Assembly: GCF_001949145.1 (NCBI RefSeq)
Contig: NW_019091421.1
Coordinates: forward strand, 795,453 to 830,852
Reading direction: 5' to 3'
Source of the DNA: Acanthaster planci
Lineage: Eukaryota; Echinodermata; Asteroidea; Valvatida; Acanthasteridae
DNA: 35,400 nucleotides
The notes below the pieces were generated by a model that was given only the letters and a program-made list of their open reading frames with translations, was not told the origin of the DNA and searched no databases. The position numbers were made by a program, and so were the translations under genes. How positions within the stretch are numbered: the stretch's first letter is position 1; every line of letters begins with the position of its first letter. Shown here one piece after another: positions 22,329 to 33,830 of this stretch.

Positions 22329-22416
22329 GTTGAATTTTTCGGAAGGGCGCCACCAAGAGTTCCGGTACCCCGGCGCGCGGCACACGATACGAGAGAACGG
22401 GACAACGCGTGAAACT
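22329..22416. promoter_or_regulatory. Compact bidirectional promoter between YARS2 and NAT9
   Basis: Only 88 bp separate the divergent start codons, in a GC-rich, CpG-rich stretch within AT-rich surroundings (for example CCCCGGCGCGCGG). It holds two ETS-type cores: TCGGAAG at 22339-22345 and, on the minus strand, ACCGGAACT at 22358-22366. The YARS2 start itself sits in CAACATGGCAGC on the minus strand, which fits the YY1 consensus often found around start sites of housekeeping genes. There is no TATA box. Both 5' UTRs must be very short or overlap. Confidence 0.7.
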
Positions 22417-25400
22417 ATGAGGTTGAATGAGTGCCTCTCGATTGAAGGAAATTGTGTTGTTTTTGTGCCATACAAAGAGCACCACGTTCTCAGGTACTCT
22501 GGAATAATAGTAGTGGGCCCATTGTTTTCTGGACAGAGGTAGAATTTCTACTGGAGAGAGTGATGAAAACGAACAAACAATTTGCATAACTTTCCATAGA
22601 CAGAAGTACCAGCCATGAAAGTTTGCCCAACATGATACTGAACTTGTACTGAAGAGCCAACGGTCTTGGAAATACTTAACTTTTCACTGAGCCAGTCAAT
22701 TAATGGTCATGAAATACTTGCCAAACATGCTAACTTTCCACTGAGCTAGTCTCAGTAACTTCGACCCTACGAATCGCTTAATTATTATCATTTGGGCATG
22801 GTCGGGCGATTCATAGAGTCCAATTACTCGGACGGTCAGTGAGCCAGCTGGATGCTGTGAACAGTTTAATTTTTACTAAACCATGTTGACCCTAATACTA
22901 GCCAGCCAGCTCAAGTGTGCATGATCAGTGGTGTGATGTCAGAAAAAGAGGGATTAATTTTGATTGATTAAAATACAGGAGACACAAACTGACAAAGCCA
23001 CTATTTATATCGGTGGCATCACATATCCTGGCAAGAAGTGTTAACTGGTCAACAGCAGAAAGTCTGGCAAAATTGTATGTTGCTGGCTCAGTGGTAAGTT
23101 AGGCAAATGGTTTTCACTTTGAGACTACGTGTATGTAGGAAGTTTGCAGATTTCTCCTTATTGTCCTGGTGGAAAGTTTGGCAGTTGTTTTCAAGGCCAT
23201 TAGCTGGCTGAGTGGGACTTTTGTAAGCAAATTCTCATCTTTCTTACAGGAATGCCAACTCGCATTCATGCACTGAACATCAGACGTTTTGTATTCCAAA
23301 TTGGATTTCTCATGCTGAAAAAGAAAAGAAGAATTTTTTCCCACATGTTTATAAATGTGGATTTATGTCTCACCGATGTTTAAAATTACAATAAAGTTAT
23401 GTAAAATTGATTACAGGGCTCGTTGTGCTTCTACAGTTTGAAAGAAGCCTTGTGGTAGGTCTTCACAGGAATTAACTTATGAGAGTAAAATGATAAAACT
23501 TGACGTCAGTACCGTGTTATCTTTCAATAGTGTATTTACTTGTTTAGGTACAATGACTGGATGCAATCTACAGAGTTGCAACAGTTGACAGCGTCTGAGC
23601 CCCTGACTCTCCAGCAGGAATATGAAATGCAGAAGAGCTGGCACCTGGATGAAAATAGTCAGTAGCATAAACAAGGGGGCTTGTGATTGTTAGGGGGGTA
23701 TATGGTGATGTAGAAATTGCTATTTTCTTCACTCGTATGTTTTGTGGAGATCTCTTCCCTTTCGCAACTTAGTTTCAAAAGAAACCACTTTCATTTAAAT
23801 GTCTTTTTTTCTGTTTATATCTCAGAATGTACTTTTATCCTACTGCTGAAGGAGAAATGGGATGATCCAGAGTGTAACGAGATAGGTATAACTGTCCTGT
23901 TGAAGTTATAAGTTGCAATCAGCACCTTAATCAGCAAAACATGAAAATTTTTATTTGTTTTTTTGCTTGAGACTGAAGAGAAATTACATCAACTTTTCAG
24001 GTTGCCCATGGACTGAACAAGGCTTGTTGTGGCTTTGAAGGTTCTGTTTCCTCAAACACATTCAGACATCTGATATTTGACTTTGCTCGGACCATAATAT
24101 GCTGGAGCCATCAGCCACTTGTAATTTGTACAAGGCTTGATGGCCTAGTCTTGTTGGTAGAGAATGTGTTACTTGTTTATCGTGCAGTGCATGATTTTTG
24201 TGGATGAATTCATGGAACCTGGCAAAAACAAAGGCTGGGAGGGAGATGTGAAATTGGGGAGTCATTTCTTTGTGGCCTTTAGGTTAGGGCTAATTTTGGG
24301 GACTTTTTACAGACTCTGAAAAGAAAAAATATCCCCAAAATGGCCTTTCTCATATTTCCAATGTTTTTTCCTATCCATCAATGAGCAAATTTGAATACTT
24401 TGGTGAGTTGTTACTGCCTCTAACCCTCCAAGATCCTTCAAAATCCACCAGGAGGCTATTGGAGGATGTTGAAGGATCGAGGAAGGTAGATTTCCGCAAC
24501 TTTTACTTGACGTGGTACTTTATGCTCCCTGAAACTTGTCATTTGTCAAAGACTGTGTCATTGCTACATGCACCTGTAGTCGGAGATTTCAGGCTCTTTG
24601 GTAAGGTTCATAGCAATAATGGAGGAGTTAGAGGGGGTTAGGGTTAATGAGGTGTTATCTGGCATGTCATTGTAGACATATTTGATTGGTGTGGATTCAT
24701 TTTTCAGATTGCATGTGTGGAGATGTCAACTTGTACTTCATAGACCCAGATGACAGCGGTGTGAAAACTGCAGAGGTGGAAATCATGATAGCAGGTGATT
24801 GGATTCCAATTATTCGCAAGAATCACTTGGCTCCTGCTTTACAGAGTTGGTCACTTTGCAGCAGGCTCAGTCCACAGGTTTTGTGAAATAAACCAGTAAT
24901 TGCTGAAATGTCGAGGTGGGGTTGAATTTTCCATTTCCCTCATAACAGTATGAAATATTGTAATATATATCCAGCTTTTGCAAGATTTGTTAATTCATGT
25001 TTAAATTGTTCTTTTGTAGAACCATCTTGTAGAAGGAAGGGAATTGGCCGAGAAGCGCTTGTACTTATGATTCAATATGGTAAAGCACAATTTTTAAAAA
25101 AAAATCTTAATAAAGTCAACAACATTTAAGAAGCAATTTGAATTAACTTGTGTCCCTTCTGTCATTGTGTACGGCATGTTTTCAGCACAAGATGTCTTAA
25201 TTCCGGAATCTTTGTCTTTCTTCAGGGGCTACTAAACTCAAGGTTCGCCGATTCATTGCAAAGATTGGGCTCCAGAATCAGCCAAGCTTGGCTCTATTCA
25301 AGAAACTTGGCTTCAAGCAGGTAATTAGACATTGTATCAAATTTAATCTGACGTCAGCATTTTTTGTGTCTTTCCAAATAAAAACGAAGTATTTTGTATT

Positions 25401-25534
25401 TGAATTTTCAGGAATCGGTGAGTGAAGTCTTCCAAGAAGTGACCTTGCAACTTGAAGTGACTGAGGAAGTCCAGCATTCTCTGAATTTGCAGACAAACCA
25501 CATGAAATACAGAGACTATAAGACAAAAAGGTGA
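22417..25534 (+). CDS. NAT9: N-acetyltransferase 9 (GNAT family), 7 exons
   Basis: Exons: 22417-22493, 23548-23657, 23826-23885, 24708-24794, 25020-25079, 25226-25320, 25412-25534. All introns are GT-AG with consistent phase, giving 203 aa (human about 207). The start MRLNE matches the family's MRLN start. Family-diagnostic blocks follow: YNDWMQSTELQQLTASEPLT, KCTFILLLKEKW, GDVNLYFID, EVEIMIAEPSCRRKGIG, IGLQNQPSLALFKKLGF and SEVFQEVTLQLEV. The acetyl-CoA pyrophosphate loop of GNAT enzymes is R116-R-K-G-I-G121. In flies NAT9 has been reported to stabilise microtubules; the substrate is not evident from sequence. It shares a promoter region with YARS2 on the opposite strand. An in-frame upstream ATG at 22317 would add 33 residues but would run antisense over the YARS2 start, so I rejected it. 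Introns 22494-23547 and 23886-24707 hold only loosely repetitive sequence. Confidence 0.95.
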
Positions 25535-25599
25535 CTGGGACAGACTTTCAAATGCTAAGGCAGCAAGCTGGTCGTTCTTTGTGTTAGCTATTCGACAGG

Positions 25600-26080
25600 A
25601 CGGCAATATGGCCAGCCAAGTCAGCTAGCCACATGGGCAGGGTGCTGGTCGGCTTAAGTTAACCAATTACTGCATAAAGAGATGGAAGACCATTCATTGG
25701 AAAAGTCAGTTGGTCGCAATTATGTGGAATTGTTGCAACTTGGTTCGGTGGCTTTTAAGTTCTTGGCCGGCTAGCAAAGTAATCAACTGACCAAGGCACT
25801 CGGGAGTCCGTGCACATAAGGAGGCCCACTAAACCATGACCTGGCCAAATGAATTGGTAGCTAGTCCAGCAAATAGCCAGCCAACCGGATCAGCAACTAC
25901 AATAATAGGCCAGCCAGTCTGACAACGACATGATTGACCAGTCTGGTCACCAAATAATAACCAGGTTATTCCACTTTTCAAATTCCTGTCTTTTTGGTCA
26001 CAAGGCCAATCATGAAAGTTACTAGCAAGTCAGCTAATCAACCACCAGTTCAGTGGACAAGAAGCCCTCCATTGGCTTTT
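25600..26080. repeat. Decayed repeat rich in GCCAGCCA / CAGTC motifs
   Basis: Short motifs recur in both orientations without a fixed period: GGCCAGCCAAGTCAGCTAGCC, ATAGCCAGCCAACCGG, AGGCCAGCCAGTCTGACAAC, GACCAGTCTGGTCACC, CAAGTCAGCTAATC. Similar words occur at about 22690-22915 and 23085-23225 in NAT9 intron 1. It could be an old minisatellite or several decayed foldback elements. Confidence 0.4.
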
Positions 26081-26369
26081 ATCAACCAGGAAAGCAGCCA
26101 TCATTTGTAGCACATACACAGATTGAGCCTGCATATAAACAGCTCATCTGACTATGCCACGGCACTTAAACTAATACAGGTCCATGGCATACCACAAACT
26201 AGTGCTCCATTACTTATTATTAATAGAAATTCATGGAAGGGATAGGTTCCAAAGATCACACAGGATTTCCTTCTTATATTGACATACATGTAACAAGAGA
26301 CAACATACCCTCAGTCAGTGTAACGTGTTTCCTATGGAGAAAGTTTATTGAAATTACATTGTCATGCAA

Positions 26370-26375
26370 AATAAA
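26370..26375 (+). promoter_or_regulatory. AATAAA polyadenylation-type signal downstream of NAT9
   Basis: This AATAAA lies about 840 bp after the NAT9 stop codon and is the first clear plus-strand one I found. If used, the NAT9 3' UTR would include the decayed GCCAGCCA repeat. Confidence 0.3.
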
Positions 26376-29300
26376 GAACAGTCCTTTCTAACAAGCACTA
26401 GTTTTGTTTACACATGAAGAGGTACATACAAATGACTTCTTTTCAAGTTTACAAAAGAAAATTGTGTTAATCCATATTACATTTTCACTGCCATTTATAC
26501 AAATATACAGAGCAAGGTAAGTTTATTGGAATGATTCTTCTGACTGCGGAGTGAGGAGTAAGCCATGAGAGTTGGTTTAAGCCTTAAAAAGCAGAAAGAC
26601 GAGCAATGCTGAGTACGTGTTACAGCCTGAGGAATAAAATGGAAATGCGATAGCATAACTACAAGCCCCAACTTATGCATCAGGAAAATTGGTGTGCTGG
26701 AAAAGAGAGCTAAAAAAGTTGCTGACAGCAGAAACAGAACAAAGCTACCTGACATTTTTGATTGCAAGTTGTGGAAGACTAGAAATACACTGCTGTACAT
26801 GTAGGGGTTGCCAAAAGTCAACTGCGACTCCACAATTCTCTGTAATTCTTAAGTCAGATCACAAATCCGTAAACAAAGGAAACCTTAGTTGAAGTTTCAT
26901 TTGAAAAGCTTGTGAGTTGACTTGGGTCTAAATGACTTGTGACTGATCGGCCTATAATTTAACACAGCAACGTGTTTCCCTATGTGACTGCCAAGTCTGA
27001 ATTGTAGTCCATGAAATCAACATGACTATCAGATACATGTATATGTATATCCAGAGCCTTTAAAGGTGTATTCAATTAACATAAGACTGTCCTATCAAAA
27101 GAACATGCCATGTGAAAGATGTCTTTAATACTGCTCTAGTTATGTACACGCCTGAGCATATTGGTAAGAATCTGTTCTCACAAAGCTTACCGACAACATA
27201 ATGAATTGTTACTATTTCCTGTGGTCACCTATGATTAACCTGGCATTCTTCCACAAAAAGTAAACTTTTTCACTTCCGTACTCAAATAAATTGATGCCAT
27301 AGAGCTATATGTATAAACTAAAGCGATGACTTGTGTATTAAGTGATGTCTGCTGGGCACATCCATGTTTATGCACAAACCAATGGAAAACTCAAAATTTT
27401 GTATGGCTATTGGCATATCTGTGTCCGTACTCGAAAACAATATATCAGCAAAGCTGATAACACAAAACTAATGCACAATCAGTAAATGTGTATTTCATTC
27501 TGCTCTGCGTAAACAACGCACACGTATGCGTTTCAGATAATTTTGCTGTGACTTTTTAAATTGGATTTTAGCGGTACCCAATGTGCGTTGCATTTGGAGT
27601 ACGTAATTTGATGTTCATTCTATCTGATTTTGAATGTTGTACAAGCACGCACATGGACTCAAAATATCAGCCAAGGACAGCGTCAAATTTTCTCTGCATG
27701 AAGAAGTTAAAGCTCTAGTGATTTGATACAGCCCCATGATTGATGCACAGTGTTTAGAAATTAGTTTTTGTATTGAAAATCCATTTAACATTTCCAAATG
27801 CAAATGAAACAAACTGCTTCACTACCCTTTCAGAAACTTGAATATTCATGTACGCATTTCTTCCATTCTAAATTTCCAACACAGGAATAGATACAGTCTG
27901 CCTTCAAATATGCCAGCATTTCATATCATACCAAAAGCACAGTTTTCAGCACCAAAAAAAATGCAGTGATTACAAATATACCCTCTTGGATATGAAATAA
28001 ATGTTTATAAATTTTGAAAGACTTCAGAACTGATGATCACTGGGACCATTCGTATGTTTTACCAGATCCTGACTAGTAAAATGTACATTTAATAATACAA
28101 ACTTTCACCTCACAAAAAAAAGAAAGAAAGAAAAGAAAATGCTTTACATGCAATGAGCCAGCTTTGTATGGTTCAAATTTTGTCATTCAATTTTGTCAAA
28201 GCATTCCTTAACTGGGGGTATTGGTATTGACTGATAGCATAAAGCAGCTTGATTGGATAAGGAAGAGGTTCAAAAACAAGCAAGCTGATGAGTGGTTGGT
28301 GACCTGGTTTTGAGGTGAAGCATGAGGCGTCCCACTAGGAACATTTCATTAATGGAAGTTCACTAGTTCAGATTGGAATTTCCACAATCCCTTATGATTC
28401 CTAAGAACACTGTGACGGCCAATCAGCATGTACTAGTAGACTTCTCCACTGGATGCAATATTTCTCTTATTCCAAAGTATGTCCTTGGGATTAAAATGGA
28501 TTCCATTCAGCTCTAAGGCCAGTTACAATTTTTATTTTTGCATATTTAAGTTTAGTTAGCATACTTTATATCAGCTTGATATTTCAGCTCCATTACTTAA
28601 CTGGCTGCCCATCGAATTATTTATCAAATGCTGTGAACAAAAATAAAATGCAACAGATTTTTTTCTCAGTATTTGAGATATTTTATACTACATAAAGGAA
28701 TTCACCGAGGTGTTGAATTCCCAACAATACATGTGATCATGTACATGTGTCAAAAGACACATTGTTATAGACTGTTTGCATAGATGATTACATAAGTTGC
28801 AATATATGTTAACAGTTACATATCTCTTACAAAAAATAAAGCATATCAAATGCGAAATAGAAAAAGTGTATGATTTCATTATCAATAGAAAAATAGCTGT
28901 TAAAAAAGGACTCAATCTATAAGTATAAAGAGATCTTTGCCAAAAATATGTTGCTGATTTTTTTCCCAATGTCAGCAATGAGGGAATGTCAATTCCACAA
29001 AAAGTCTCGGCATCCATTAAACAGTGAGTAATGCACAGATTGACATAAACTTTACAGGTGAAAATGTCAATTACCAATTGAGCGCTGATTTGCTTGACGA
29101 ACTAAGCAGCCAGAAGTTGCATACTTTCTACAGCAATCCATCTATGGATCTCTTAATTACTCAAAGCTGCAAAATTGGCAGCAGTTTCAGAATGGCGTCC
29201 TGCTAAGCAAAGGGATGGAGCAAGCAAACTTTGGTTATAAGCGAGGCGTGGTTCCAGACTGCCAACCCTACACATCTAGGGCACGGATATGTTCTTTTTT

Positions 29301-30079
29301 TCCGCAGCACACAAATACTTAAATAATACTATTTTTACCTTTTTCTACCTTCTTTTTTGCGAACAATTTGGAAAAAAACAAAAACTATAGCACTTCATAT
29401 AGGGATAGCTATGACAGGAGATGTGGCTCATACAATAAATACACCAGGCAGTCAAATTCACACTTGACTACTATATGATGCTGGATTACAAGTAATCTGA
29501 GTGGACTGGTTCCTCTCCACAGACTTTACACACGCAAATGCCAGCACCCACTGACATGTCTGTTTACCAACACCAACGATCATTATGCATGGGTGGCCAA
29601 AGTCTGCAGAAAGTTCACCATTGGTTGGCAACAACCTTTGCCTCAAAATATACATTTTGCTTTATCTGTGTTGAAATGGAAGGCTGTTTCAATAAGTAGA
29701 GAATTGTAATTTAGCAGAAATCTGTACTCAAAAGCCACCGTGGTTTTGCTGCAGTTGGCCAAAACTGCACTTGCACTGTCGCAAGGTCTACATTTAAATG
29801 AAATGGCGTCATGTCACAGATAGCAAGGAAAGTGCACTGTCTGCTTTCAGACTTCAAGTGAGAGATAATGGCGGTGCGCACGACTTAAGGGGCAATTCCA
29901 CCAGTCCTAGTACTTCGGTGGCTGGTCCAGAATTATTTTGGTGGGGGTTGGTTGAGGTGGTTGATTGTCAAGTGTCAATCGAGCTCTGTCTTGATGACAT
30001 CACACTTTGCTTGCATGTGCGGATTCCTGAGAAGCCAGCGCAGTGGGGGGGGCATCATCAGTACAGAGGCATGTGGCTA

Positions 30080-30308
30080 GTTCTAAAAATTAGGGGTCCA
30101 TTTTTTGTGTGTGTCCCTGTCACATCTGAGATACAATTTTGTAAGAACACATTTTTTAATTTCCAAGAGTGATGAATTAATGCAAGTAACCTGCCAAACA
30201 AATAATAGTTTGAAATCATTTCAGGTGATATTTCCAAGTTAAATAACAAAGGTCAGATGTACCAGGGACACACAAATGTCACACTTTTGGACCCCTAATT
30301 TCTGGAAT
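30080..30308. repeat. Inverted repeat with arms of about 40 bp
   Basis: The left arm (about 30080-30119) contains AAATTAGGGGTCC followed by TGTGTGTCCCTG. The right arm (about 30263-30308) contains CAGGGACACACAAATG and GGACCCCTAATTT, its near reverse complement. The spacer is about 140 bp. A further partial copy, GGGGGACACACAAAATTGAC, lies near 30397, so this may be a fragment of a larger foldback element. Confidence 0.55.
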
Positions 30309-30864
30309 TACCCAAATTACAAGAAATACTTTCAAATCATCATACACACACCAGCCACTAGGCATTTCAGGGAGGGCAGATCGGCACTTCTTTTCAGGGG
30401 GACACACAAAATTGACACCAGTTACATAGAAGGGGAGTTAATCAGTCACAACTCCTTTTCTCGTACCTGCCCTCGCACTTGACAGATTTTTCTTGGACTT
30501 GTTTTTTTTTTTACATTGGTCATATCAAAATATAATGATCCATTCCTTCGTTTAAATCAGGCCTTTTTACACTCATCAGTCTTCTCTTTACTGTTTATAT
30601 CCACTTGCACTTGTTTCTATTCAAGCAGTGAGTACCAATACTGGGTGGGTACCAGGGAAAGTGACCTCATTTGAATGACCCATTCACTCTTTCCTACCAT
30701 GAACCCAGTTGAGGTAACTGAGCAAATACATAGAAACTCAAGACAACACTTAAAAACAGTTGTTATTCATCTAATTATTGGAAAACAGAACTCCATGGAA
30801 ACTGCGTCCAAGTGTCTAACATATCTTGGAGATTTTTGTTTGTTTGTATGTTTTTGTTCCTCTA

Positions 30865-33830
30865 TTACTCGTTCACTACGCCTATTTCCTTGTTGATGGC
30901 GGTCATCCAATTCTTGCGCTCTGTTCCCGTCTCGGCCGAGAAGAAGAAATCCCGGCCGGGTACTCTCACGGTGAACGAGAAGCCCTGCTCTAGCTTGCCC
31001 GGGGGAACGCCCTCAATACACTTGTACTCACTCAAGTTGGTACCAAGCACCACCGACTTCTTGCAAACGTCATCCTGGGTGGGATGAACAGAAAAAAAGC
31101 TCACAATTTACTGCCTGATGTCCATCCACCAGAAAGTAAATGATACTACAAAAAAAAAAATGATACTGACAAAAAAAAGGGCAATGAGGTGAAGAACCAT
31201 TCTCACATGACCATTGTGAGGGGGAACAGGACGAACCTTTTCCCAGGGAAAAGATACAAAAAACAGGAAAAGGAAAGAAAAAGCAACCCCCCCCCAAAAA
31301 AAGAAGGAAAGTGGACAATGAAAATTAGTTTCCATGGCAATTCCTTGAAATGAACTCCTTTCCCACTAGTAATGGTTTGATACATGTAGTTCGGATGAGA
31401 TTACTTTGCCCCCCGCCCCCCAAAGGAAATATCCTGGAAAACGCCCCTGGGTTTTCATTACTACTCTTCCATATAACTGGCATTAATGCTGGTTCAAGCT
31501 TGAGCCATAGTTTGTGCCGACATTACCAACGTCAAATGTACATGACATCATAAACACTGTTCAGCTACATCCCCCAAACACTTCCAGAATTGTAGGTCTC
31601 ATTCGAAGGCAGCCAGCCATACTTTCTGAGCGAACAATGTGATGCATATGGAAACGTCTTCCACGATGACGAGGTAACTTTTTACCTTGAATTTACATTA
31701 CGCTAAATCTACATTCCAACTGAAATATAACAACTCATTCGCAAAGGCTTTCTCTGTGACACAGACGGAACGATCTTCGATATAATGGACTCTTAATTCA
31801 TTCTGTAAATTTTCATTCATTACGTACACAAAATCTTGGACTCGACTATGAAAACAAACTTCTTTTGAAGAGTAACAAATGTTTTTTCATTTGGATTTGT
31901 AATTGGTCAGTGAGTTATTTTTCAATTGATGCAACCATCAAGAGTGACAAACTTGTTTCCTCACCAGGGGTGTCTCGTAGTATGTAATCCTCTTGTGAGT
32001 GAGTATCACCCAACGCTTCCGGAAGGCTTCATTACCTTTGGAACCTGTTTTATGCAGCCACCCTTCTTTAATTATATCTCCTTTGTTCAGTATCTTGGTT
32101 ATCTGTGGATACAGCAAATCGGATCACTTCTGAACTGGAGTATGCAAAGAAAATTTAACCGTACCAGGACTTGACCTGAGACCTGCATACTGCTCTTCTG
32201 GTGCTGTACAAATATATAATGCAGCCCAGGAATCTCATCCTTATGACACATGTTCCATAAAACTACAGTTGACAGAAACACTGTCAAGGGAAGGATTTGA
32301 ACTTGAGACCTTCAGGCTGCAATTCCAGTGTTCTACCCAGGGACCCCAGGGTTTCCCTGCTCATGCAAGTGTAAGGCGGCCCACCTCACTGATTTCAGTG
32401 ACCACCTCAGGCTTTTCTGTTGAATTTTACCACCTCACACTTAAAATATACAATAATGGAAGGAAAAAGCAAAATATCTTGGATATTTTGAAATAGATCT
32501 GTTTTAAATTTTTCAGAATGGTAAGAGGCACACACAATACAAGATCAATTTTTTTTTCAGAGGAGAAATTTGGAGAAAGTGTACTACAATGGCCGGTTCA
32601 TACTCCCTGCGTATTCACTGTGTACGCAGCGCGGAGGTCTATTTTGAGGTGTCTGCAGTGTGTGAAGGAAAGTGCAATGCATAATGAAAATACGCGTCCT
32701 TGCACGCAGTTTCTGAAAATAATGGATAGTGCGTATGCACCAAATGTATGCGTATTCAGACAAATAGAAATTTGAAAACTTTTGTCGGATACGTAAACGC
32801 ACCTGAGACTTGACAAAAAATGAAAGTGTGAATGTCAAATGCGGCATTCACAGAACGCAGTGTGTGTGTGCAAATGCTGCGAGTATGAACCAGCCCTTAA
32901 ACTAAAGAGAATTTATTTTAGGCCTTTTTGAAAATGCTCGCTTTGTTTAAAGAACTTGAATGTTGGCAAAATTTGTTTGACCATGCATCTAACACATGTC
33001 AGTGACCCACGGGAAACCCTGGCTCTGCCATCTCAGTGTTCCTGTCCAACGTAAATCTTTGTGGAAGGGATGTACATGTATACAAGTCATTCATACATTG
33101 AATCCCCAACCTGACTTGTGAATGGTCACTTTTCATAAAACGGGCCAACGTCACGAGCACAAATGGAAGCAAAACGGTAACAGGTTTGGACCATTTACAG
33201 ACCTCTTCCTGGCACAGGCCACCTGGAAATGCCACCATCAGACGGTTATACTTCATGTGACGGATGGCGTTATACCAGTCAATGATCTCCTGCAGAAAAA
33301 GAAGGAGGAAGAAATATTGAGCATAAAATGGAACACACATACTCAATTCACAAACATAAATGTAGAACTTAAACAATAATAACATGATTTCTTCAGAACA
33401 TTAATTATTCTAAGGTTTGCAGTGCAAGACTTGTTTGTAACTTAATTCTTGGGATCAGGGGCTGGCTTTTGTAGAGCTGCTAAAGACAGAACTCTGTTGA
33501 GCACAGACAAATTTTGCTTAGCAACAGAGGGTTATCAGCCAATACGTCATTTGATCCATACTGCCTATTCAGTGTTCCTCACATCTGCTTAATGAGTAAT
33601 TCAGCTCAGCAATGTTTCCTATTCAGAAACTCTACACAGATGACTCCAGGCCTCTGTTGGTTTAATCACAGATCACTTACTTTTCCAGTGTCAGTGTAGA
33701 CGAAGATGTTACGAATTTCCCCGCCCTTCTGCTCAAAGTAAAGCTGCATTCCATTGGGATTGCCCACCTTGTCCGGACAAAAGGCGACGTGCAGTTTCCC
33801 TAAATCAATGACAGCCTTAGGCTCCTTGGC
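30865..33830 (-). CDS. ArfGAP with dual PH domains (centaurin-alpha/ADAP type), 3' part, four exons
   Basis: Exons in transcript order: 33681-33830, 33203-33289, 31965-32102, 30865-31074. Phases agree and give the last 194 aa; the stop is TAA at 30865. Family blocks align with ADAP1/ADAP2: AKEPKAVIDLGKLHVAF and VGNPNGMQLYF with RNIFVYTDTGKEIIDWYNAIR (end of PH domain 1), then IIKEGWLHKTGSKGNEAFRK (start of PH domain 2, with the basic residues expected to bind PtdIns(3,4,5)P3) and the C-terminal helix TERKNWMTAINKEI. The Arf GTPase-activating zinc finger and the start of PH1 must lie beyond position 35400; I found no further exon between 33831 and 35400. Family members bind membrane phosphoinositides and regulate Arf6. 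I cannot say whether it groups with ADAP1 or ADAP2, so I give no symbol. It ends about ten residues after the second PH domain. Confidence 0.9.
32161..32347 (-). mobile_element. tRNA-derived SINE-like pair
   Basis: On the minus strand, GGGTAGAACACTGG followed by GGTCTCAAGTTCAAATCC resembles a tRNA D-loop and T-arm (polymerase III A- and B-box spacing), at about 32288-32347. A second, more decayed copy lies at about 32161-32210: GTACAGCACC, then GGTCTCAGGTCAAGTCCTGG. The anticodon stems no longer pair, so these are not functional tRNAs. A hairpin, TTGACAG/CTGTCAA, at 32269-32287 lies between them. The 3' limit is unclear. It lies in an ADAP intron. Confidence 0.4.
32591..32896. mobile_element. 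MITE with GGCYGGTTCATACT ends (ADAP intron)
   Basis: The left end reads GGCCGGTTCATACTCCCTGC and the right end, reverse complemented, reads GGGCTGGTTCATACTCGCAG. The interior is rich in TGCGTATTC- and ACGCA-type words in both orientations. It is 306 bp with no coding capacity. I could not identify a target-site duplication, so the superfamily is unassigned. Confidence 0.65.
33452..33660. repeat. Possible diverged relative of MITE family 3 (ADAP intron)
   Basis: The left part reads GGCTTTTGTAGAGCTGCTAA and then GACAAATTTTGCTTAGCA, echoing the ends of the elements at 15857-16078 and 17558-17796. The right part (CAGAAACTCTACACAG) is only weakly its reverse complement. It ends about 20 bp before an ADAP exon. 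Confidence 0.35.

Larger units (their letters stand above)
25535..30864. other. Gene-less stretch: NAT9 3' UTR, spacer and probable ADAP 3' UTR
   Basis: I see no conserved coding sequence in 5.3 kb. Open frames here, for example minus 28688-29077 and plus 29798-30172, have AT-driven composition and no recognisable motif. The first 500 bases carry a decayed GCCAGCCA-rich repeat. An AATAAA at 26370-26375 could end NAT9. An A/G-rich simple repeat lies near 28114-28140 and an inverted repeat at 30080-30308. The rest shows nothing recognisable. Confidence 0.6.

Noticed and set aside
22171-22416. In-frame upstream extension of NAT9, with ATG codons at 22171 and 22317
   Set aside because: NAT9 proteins start MRLN, which is at 22417. 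The extension would cover the YARS2 first exon in antisense and has no family similarity.
24110-24230. tRNA-like string (TTGGTAGAGAATGTG with a later GATGAATTCATGG)
   Set aside because: The arms do not pair and the T-arm match is poor. At most a very decayed SINE, not supportable.
24631-24648. Telomere-like GGTTAGGGTTA
   Set aside because: Fewer than two full units. Expected by chance in a G/T-rich stretch.
28688-29077. Minus-strand frame of 129 codons with hydrophobic stretches
   Set aside because: AT-rich, Cys/Tyr/Phe/Ile-heavy composition typical of chance frames. No domain, and no splice or promoter context.
29798-30172. Plus-strand frame of 124 codons
   Set aside because: No recognisable motif. 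It overlaps one arm of the inverted repeat at 30080-30308.
31141-31305. A-rich and C-rich homopolymer runs next to the last ADAP exon
   Set aside because: Simple-sequence tracts in an intron. No reverse-transcribed copy or flanking duplication was visible.
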